A stretch of 64,000 nucleotides of DNA from Bryum argenteum (taxonomy: Eukaryota > Streptophyta > Bryopsida > Bryales > Bryaceae), in contig CM073325.1 in the NCBI GenBank assembly GCA_037043015.1, positions 8,783,001-8,847,000 of the forward strand, in the 5' to 3' direction. Positions 57,191 through 64,000 of this stretch are shown piece after piece. The stretch's first letter is position 1; every line of letters begins with the position of its first letter. The notes beneath the pieces were generated by a model. The model did not search any database. It was not told where the DNA came from and saw only the letters and a program-made list of their open reading frames with translations. The translations under genes and the position numbers were made by a program.

Positions 57191-57563
57191 TCCCCTCATT
57201 CATACTTGTGCTCTATAATTCTGCTTCAATACTTTATCCCTAAATGTCATTGGGGTATTTTTAGCCAAAAACCCATTTTCATAAAAGTGTCTCAACTGTA
57301 CAAACTTGTAATAGACTTGTTGTAGGTCTTGTAACACAAAATTCAAGTCATGAGGCATAGTAGATTGCGAGAGATCATAACGTATTAATGTGCAAGAAAG
57401 TATGGGTAAGAGAATGAAACGCGGCCCATGCGTCCAAAATATAGTATACATTTACGATTTTCTTGCAACATCTTGCACTCTTATATTTATACATATATCA
57501 AAACTTGCATCAGTCTCTATGTTGAGTTTGGCGCCTTTTCATCTAAGAGAGCACATGAAAGGC

Positions 57564-57963
57564 TTAACCCCTTGGGTCGATTGAGGACATACATGTTCTG
57601 TTCGTTTTGGCTTTGGTCAGCCTTTGGTTTACTATAGTTACCTTGCATTTCATGCTTCTAGAATCTTTATACTTTTGGAGATATTCATGGTCAAAGTTTG
57701 AAAACACTATTTGAAAATCGAAATTTGCCCAAATCGCCCAAACTATGGAATATGCTCATTTATTCTCAAAATCTACCCAAATTTGCTTCAATCATAAAAA
57801 CTTCAAAAATTCACCAAAAATTGACATTTTTTTTTATTTCAAATTTTTTTTTAGCATGTAAATAAAATTTTAGAGCATGAATATTGTTCAAAAATACTTC
57901 TCTGTAATTGTCAACTCTTAATCACTTTGTATATGTTAAGAAATGCTCACTCCCAGGGGTTAA
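57564..57963. mobile_element. Possible TTAA-bounded element, 400 bp
   Basis: TTAACCCCTTGGGTCG at 57564 and CTCCCAGGGGTTAA ending at 57963 are TTAA-flanked and partly inverted (CCCCTTGGG / CCCAGGGG). The interior at 57670-57850 is shared with 23260-23430, inside the long CACTA-like element. The termini are short, so chance is possible. Confidence 0.4.
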
Positions 57964-57989
57964 CAGGGTAGACTGTACTTGCACGCAGT

Positions 57990-58225
57990 CTCGTCTTCGA
58001 AGGTACCGACCATCCAATGCCTCAGAGCGTAATTTTCTTACGCCTTTTAGTAAAGAAAACAGTTCTAAGCTGGGTGCACCCACCCGGCATACCTCTCTTT
58101 CTGGATTGCTCCTCACGAGCCTTACAATTCTACCTAAATTGCACAGATCGTCTGCAATCCTAGCAGCCCAGAGCGCACGGAGTCACTTGAGCTTTCTTAC
58201 ATTGCATCCACATTGTGGTCGATAT
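57990..58225 (-). repeat. Right arm of 230-bp inverted duplication
   Basis: Reverse-complement partner of 56622-56855 (see that entry); it carries TTTTAGTAAAGAAAACAGTT, CTTTCTGGATTGCTCCTCAC and CACTTGAGCTTTCTTACATT. Its left edge lies just right of the possible TTAA element. Confidence 0.8.
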
Positions 58226-58424
58226 ACACTACTAGAATAACATGGAACAGCTACGCCTAAAACATAGCTTTTTGAATGGAGAAGCTTGCTATGGGGAGTG
58301 TATGCAAACGTAGCATGAGCAACGAAAAAACATTGCTTTCACATATGCTACGTAGGGGGTGTAAGTAATGTTACGCCAAAAACGTAGCTTTTCATATTAC
58401 TTGACAACGTAGCTTTTTGTATTA

Positions 58425-58500
58425 CTTGACAACCGTGGGGCTCGAACCCACGTGGAGGGTCCGTTCACCCGATTGTCTCCAAAAGTTAACACATAACGCT
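58425..58500 (-). repeat. tRNA-like 3' half (SINE or tRNA relic)
   Basis: On the minus strand CGTGGGTTCGAGCCCCACG forms a T-arm with a canonical box B (GGTTCGAGCCC), followed by GTTGTCA. No matching 5' acceptor strand or D-arm lies at the right distance, so it is not a functional tRNA; a pol III-derived repeat is more likely. Confidence 0.35.
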
Positions 58501-58680
58501 ACAAGACTGCAAATGCAATCGTAAATAAAACAGAAAGGAGTCTCACCTATTTGGCTGCACGCATTCAGAATAATATATTCAAAAATAGGAGTGTAATATA
58601 ACTTGCACATGAAATATATACTAGAAGGCATCTTAAAATCAAATCTTCACCTATCAAGAAAAACAAGAAAGAATCAAAAT

Positions 58681-58953
58681 CTAACTAAAATCTTGGTGAG
58701 TAGACTCGACATATTCGATGAGGAATTGGGGAACGCGGGTCGGCCTTAGCTTGGGGTCGTGCGCGGGCATATTCTCGAGCTTGGCGTGGGCTTTGTCGGC
58801 CCAAAGAAGTATTGAGGCCCGGATCTTCGAGGTCGACGTCGGAGGCGAACGATTTGCACACGCCTCGAGAATGGGTCGATAGCTTGTGCATCGACGGATG
58901 TTGCCCTGAATGGCCCTCTCCATGGTCTCGGCGCTTGGGCGGCTAACATTGCG
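58681..58953 (-). CDS. Unidentified open frame, possibly transposon-derived
   Basis: A minus-strand frame with ATG at 58923 gives 80 residues (MERAIQGNIRRCTSYRPILE...), open upstream to a stop near 58965 with the in-frame extension NVSRPSAET. An adjacent frame upstream (about 58970-59160: GMTMAIYGRLKHEQKKKEER) resembles the Myb/SANT-like accessory proteins of some plant transposons only weakly. I cannot assign a family. Its position just past the point where the peroxidase homology ends fits an insertion that truncated that gene. Confidence 0.25.
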   Translation of the reverse strand, partial: RNVSRPSAETMERAIQGNIRRCTSYRPILEACANRSPPTSTSKIRASILLWADKAHAKLENMPAHDPKLRPTRVPQFLIEYVESTHQDFS

Positions 58954-59654
58954 GTGCCCATTGTTGGCTTCTTAAATTTGTGTATGTCTTTCTTCTTTCT
59001 TTTTTTGCTCGTGCTTGAGGCGGCCATAGATGGCCATTGTCATGCCGGGGTACATGCGAGAGCCGCACCGCGAGCCGTGAAATGCCGACATGCGTTTCTC
59101 GATGGCATGAAAGCCGCTTCGCTGGTTGCCCAAGCCTTCCGTGGTGGTGATTGCGCACCATCGATCGAAAAAGACAAAGATCACCAAGCACGAGTTCACC
59201 GACTCCTCCATTACTTCTTCCGTTTCGGATCATACTTTGCCAAAGATCACCAAGCATGCTTCACCCACCGCAACTCATGTCACCAATACTCACCAAGGAA
59301 ACTCCAAACCATCGCAGAATTCGAACACGACCACAACAGAGCTCGAAACCAGGGTAACCACTCAGAACTCACTCACATGACTTCGCTAATATGCCCAACG
59401 ACTGGTGTTTAGAAGGGTAAATTTGTAACAAGTACGTCTTTCTGGTCATACACCAAACTGGGTTAATGATGAAACTTGGATTTTGAGCAGGTTACCTTTA
59501 TCAAGCAAACCATCAGAAACAAACCATTTTGCTCTTTATCAAACAACCACTTCCCATAACAAACTTTTAAATTGAGAGTGAACAAAAAAAATACCATAGA
59601 GATGAAAGCACAATATGAGTACACGAAGCTGAAGAGATTGATCTGAGCACATAC

Positions 59655-60924
<1,270 letters not shown>

Positions 60925-62010
60925 AGCTAAGTAAAAACTAAAAACCCACATGAGCCATTGACTACTCTAACAACATCAAATAGTGAGCACAGTACTTCAA
61001 TTCAATGTGAGGAGAGGGGTTCAAGCCACACGATATTAAGAGTGGCAAAAGCATGGACACGGCTACACGCGAAGAAGACATTTCACTGCAAGTGCAACTG
61101 TGAGGGTTTCTCGTACCTTCGCCACAGCCCCGTTTGGGGCCTCTGAAACGAGTCTCGCTGCGAATGTAGGTGACGAGAGTGGTGGCAGGAACCACGGAAG
61201 AAAGCTCCACTTTCTCTCCATTGAGAGCAAACACGAGTGGCTGGTGCGCCGGCTTCACCGTCGATGGAAGACCCATCGTCGCTCGACCTTTCAACCTCCA
61301 ATCAAAGTTCGATTCTCGACAAAGCCGCTCAATGCAACTGAGCGCCCATCAACACCTCCCACACCGAAACTCTAAGCTCAAGATTCAGAAGTAGCTACTC
61401 ATCACGCTGCAACTGAGCCCACCAACTACTTCTGCGCACAAATCCCACACTCGTCAGACCATCATCGCCACTCAGAGCCAACAATGCAACGATCTCTAGG
61501 CTTAGGACATGATGAAACGGTGAGAACCAACAACTTCCTTTCTCGTACAAGGCTCGATCCTTGCAGGCCAAGGTATGTAATCCATGATGCCGAATGGAGG
61601 ATGTGGAGCCGGCCCACTGTCAGAAGCATGTCAGTGGACACTCGGAGCATTCGACAACAGAGTGCTTTTAGGACTTTGTCTTCTTTTTATTGTTACTACT
61701 CGTAATATAGGATGAGTTTCCTGACTACAGAAAAGAAATGTTACAAAAGCTTACAGATTACAGATCAAACACAAGATCCAACACAAAACGATCTCTTCAC
61801 AAACAGGAGCTGAAATTTTCTAACAAAGTATGCAATTTGAACCATTTATGAAAGAAAGATATATCATTTCACTTTCATTGAGAAAATCAAAAGTATGAAA
61901 TAATGAAATATCATTTCACTTACATTGTGAAGAATCGAAAGTATTGTTCTTTCACAAAGACATGCCCATTGCGCATTGTCACTTCAAACTAGCTCGTACC
62001 ACCTTCCCCA
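60925..62010. other. Spacer with no confident gene
   Basis: Several short frames overlap on both strands, none with a recognisable motif. A short direct repeat (ATATCATTTCACTT.CATTG) occurs at about 61861 and 61907. Confidence 0.4.
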
Positions 62011-63075
62011 CTAGTCCCCAATATTGTGCGTAGCCACTATTGTCTCGCCTTTCAACAACCTTGCACTCAAAGAGTCAAAACCATGACGCTTTGCATAATC
62101 TACCTCCATTGCTTGAACATCCTCTTGAACATCCTCTCCTACACACAATAAATACAATCATTATCGTTTCACAGTGTTAAAGTAATAAACACAATAAACA
62201 TAAAGTAAGAACACCACATTCTATAGATTGTCCAAAGTAAACAGGTAGCAGTGCATTTGAGCAAAAGATAGTCGCACACCACTACAACATAATAAACAAT
62301 TATTAGATATTATAGATGTTAAAAGTATTGGAATAATGAATCAAAATAGGTAAAAATAACTTACAAATTTGCTTAATAGAGACTTCACACCTCCTGGGCC
62401 TAGTTTGTGTGTGTAGCCTATCGCTGCAGTTCTTGCAACGGCAGCAACCTTGCATTTTTCGGACTTGTCCACATGTTTGGGGTCTTGCAATGTGGCAAAA
62501 ATCGCACGGGCGGAATGCTCCTTCAAACCATAGGGAAGTGGAGTTACCTTCCAAGTTCCTGCTTTTTTGACACTTTCCGATTCAACACGTTTCTCTCGAA
62601 GATTGTTGCCGACTTGTTGCATCACCCATTTATCATCCCACTCTCCTTTATAAATGCTCTTCAATCGAATTCTGAAGCGCATTTTCAATTCGGGGGGTTG
62701 TTTTGACCATGGAATATCCCAATCAAAAAACATTGCAGCCCTCACAAACGCTTGAGCTCGAATGTGTTGCCAAAATTGACCAACTGGCCTGTACTGAGAG
62801 TTGACTTCATACTCTGGAATATCTGTGTGGTCGGTTTCAAAGGTCCCTATCGAGAAAGGATCTGCCAAAACAGATTTCCCAAATCTACTTACAACCTTAC
62901 TACGTGAGGGATTCACTTCTGTTGAATTTCTACTAACCTTTTCTTTTCTTTTCTTTACAACATGGTCATCATACTCGCCCCCCTCTTCATCAGAAGAACC
63001 AGCTTGTCTCATGGCTACTTCAAAACTTGGTCGAAAATATACAGCCTCAATTGGTGGAGAGTCCAATTCTCGATC
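62011..63075 (-). CDS. Unknown protein, partial gene model, possibly transposon-related
   Basis: The exon 63075 to about 62361 follows a good acceptor (GTGCAG) and encodes about 237 residues. An acidic/Lys-rich start (SSDEEGGEYDD, VKKRKEKVSR) is followed by a folded-looking region with aromatic and charged motifs (FWQHIRAQAFVRAAMFFDWD, PWSKQPPELKMRFRIRLKSI, YKGEWDDKWVMQQVGNNLRE) and YTHKLGPGGVKSLLSKF. A further exon 62138-62011 (EDVQEDVQAMEVDYAKRHGF ... THNIGD, stop) joins in phase if the donor GTTATT at about 62360 is used. No ATG is visible in the first exon, so an upstream exon is missing from the model. The layout is reminiscent of uncharacterised plant transposon-associated proteins, but I cannot name a family. 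Confidence 0.45.
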
Positions 63076-63613
63076 CTGCACTCAGCATGTCAGGGCCCAT
63101 TAAAAACTAAATAAATTTGAGAAGCATGAACTCAAAATCATTCAAAATCCTTCCAAGATCACTCATCATGGTCAACATCAGCACTCAAATACAGTAGTCT
63201 TAAGTAGCAATCGACAAAGTACTGTATCTTCATGGGAACGAAGAATAAGTTTCCATGCACAAGAACAACTTGTCAAAACATGAGCAGATTTGCACACGAC
63301 AGAAATGAGAAGTATAGCAGATGCATACATGTTGATACTAACCAGAATATTTGGAAACTGGTATTGTTACAACACATGTGAAGTAATAAATTTGATCGAA
63401 ATTGACATCAGGAACCTACGGAGCAAAAAAACTGAAAGGACTCATGAAGATGAAGCTTGTAAGGAAAGCAGAAAAGCTAGAAACTCCGATCATGTAAAAG
63501 ACCTAAATTCGAATAGCAATTTATTACTCTGGTGATAAAAGAGTTTCAACAATAGCACACAGTGACGGTTCATAAGTCAACGGGAATAAAAGTGTAAACA
63601 CATGTACGACTAA

Positions 63614-63865
63614 TTCGTAGAGACCAACCCTGTTCGTTTCTGCTTCAGGAGCTTACCGAACAGTTGCTAGGTCCCTCCCTGCTACGCTGAGCCATCGAAA
63701 CCCGTGCCGCAAGCCTGATACCCCAGATTCTAAGATGGCAACCGCATTTAGCGAACGAGATTATGGACCAGGAAAAGAACCAGACTCCACTTGACGTTGC
63801 AACAATCTTGGGGCAACTTAAAGTGGTCCAGGCGTTGTGTTCGGAACAGGGTTGGTCTCTACGAA
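63614..63865. repeat. Perfect 22-bp inverted repeat flanking start of ankyrin exon
   Basis: 63614-63635 (TTCGTAGAGACCAACCCTGT then TC) is exactly the reverse complement of 63844-63865. The right arm lies inside the ankyrin coding frame and the left arm lies just before the exon's acceptor, so the left copy probably arose from the right by an inverted templated insertion. Confidence 0.8.
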
Positions 63866-64000
63866 CGAATAGAAAAGACAAGTACCACAAGACAGCCTTG
63901 GACTACGCCCACGACCTCAACTACAAGGATCTTTGCGAGCTCCTCGCAGAGCGTAAGGACGTCAAGGAACACATCAGCAAGCTGCAGAAAGAGCGTGACG
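63649..64000 (+). CDS. Ankyrin-repeat protein, partial, runs off window
   Basis: After a good acceptor (TGCTTCAG) one frame reads ELTEQLLGPSLLR, a TGA, then AIETRAASLIPQILRWQPHL and NQTPLDVATILGQLKVVQALC, a recognisable ankyrin unit (TPL-A---G---VV--L). YHKTALDYAHDLNYKDLCEL follows as a second unit. It ends open at the window edge with a Lys/Glu-rich, coiled-coil-like stretch (VKEHISKLQKERD). The TGA at about 63688-63690 could be a CGA-to-TGA mutation (LLRRAIE), making this a pseudogene, or the true exon may start later. Function beyond protein binding cannot be inferred without the rest. Confidence 0.6.

Overview
This window looks like nuclear DNA of a seedless land plant. The coding genes have plant-type exons, and most introns that could be placed are about 65-110 bp, with a few longer ones. 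The gene content is land-plant: an ERECTA-type LRR receptor kinase sequence, a class III peroxidase, a subgroup IVc bHLH factor and a single-exon F-box protein. One gene encodes DNAAF5/HEATR2, a dynein-arm preassembly factor needed only where motile cilia exist, so the plant should have swimming sperm (bryophyte, lycophyte or fern grade). The short introns would suit a lycophyte such as Selaginella, but the genus cannot be proven from this sequence.

Layout. 0-1.3 kb: a GC-rich fragment with a presequence-like N-terminus, ending in a transposon terminus. 1.3-5.5 kb: AT-rich spacer, a small inverted-repeat element and a duplicated leader-like segment. 5.56-8.2 kb: a protein kinase-like gene broken by frameshifts. 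8.2-15.5 kb: gene-free, AT-rich, made of dispersed repeats. 15.5-20.4 kb (minus): an intact 15-exon DNAAF5 gene. 20.8-31 kb: a dense field of non-autonomous DNA transposons. 32.3-33.7 kb (minus): an intact 5-exon bHLH gene. 35.3-36.7 kb: tandem repeat and another transposon copy. 37.5-39.3 kb (plus): an intact 4-exon cysteine-motif protein gene. 42.1-43.3 kb (plus): an F-box gene. 44.9-49.4 kb: three small transposons, then an ERECTA-derived fragment bracketed by inverted repeats. 39.7-40.1, 50.5-51.1 and 54.1-54.7 kb (all minus): three members of a small family I do not recognise, one of them decayed. 52-58.3 kb: inverted-repeat elements and local duplications. 59.7-60.9 kb (minus): a truncated peroxidase pseudogene. 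62.0-63.1 kb (minus): exons of an unknown protein. 63.65 kb to the end (plus): an ankyrin-repeat coding fragment running off the window.

The strongest novel signals are (i) several families of small elements bounded by TTAA and starting CCC / ending GGG, the signature of piggyBac-type transposition, including one element nested exactly at an internal TTAA of another; (ii) the three-copy unknown protein family; and (iii) an ERECTA LRR-to-transmembrane segment lying between inverted repeats, as if captured by a transposon.

The genes do not form a pathway or an operon; they are independent eukaryotic loci. Intact genes by conceptual splicing are DNAAF5, the bHLH, the cysteine-motif protein, the F-box protein and two members of the unknown family. 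The kinase, ERECTA fragment, peroxidase, third family member and possibly the ankyrin fragment carry lesions. No tRNA, rRNA, CRISPR or complete autonomous transposon was recognised.
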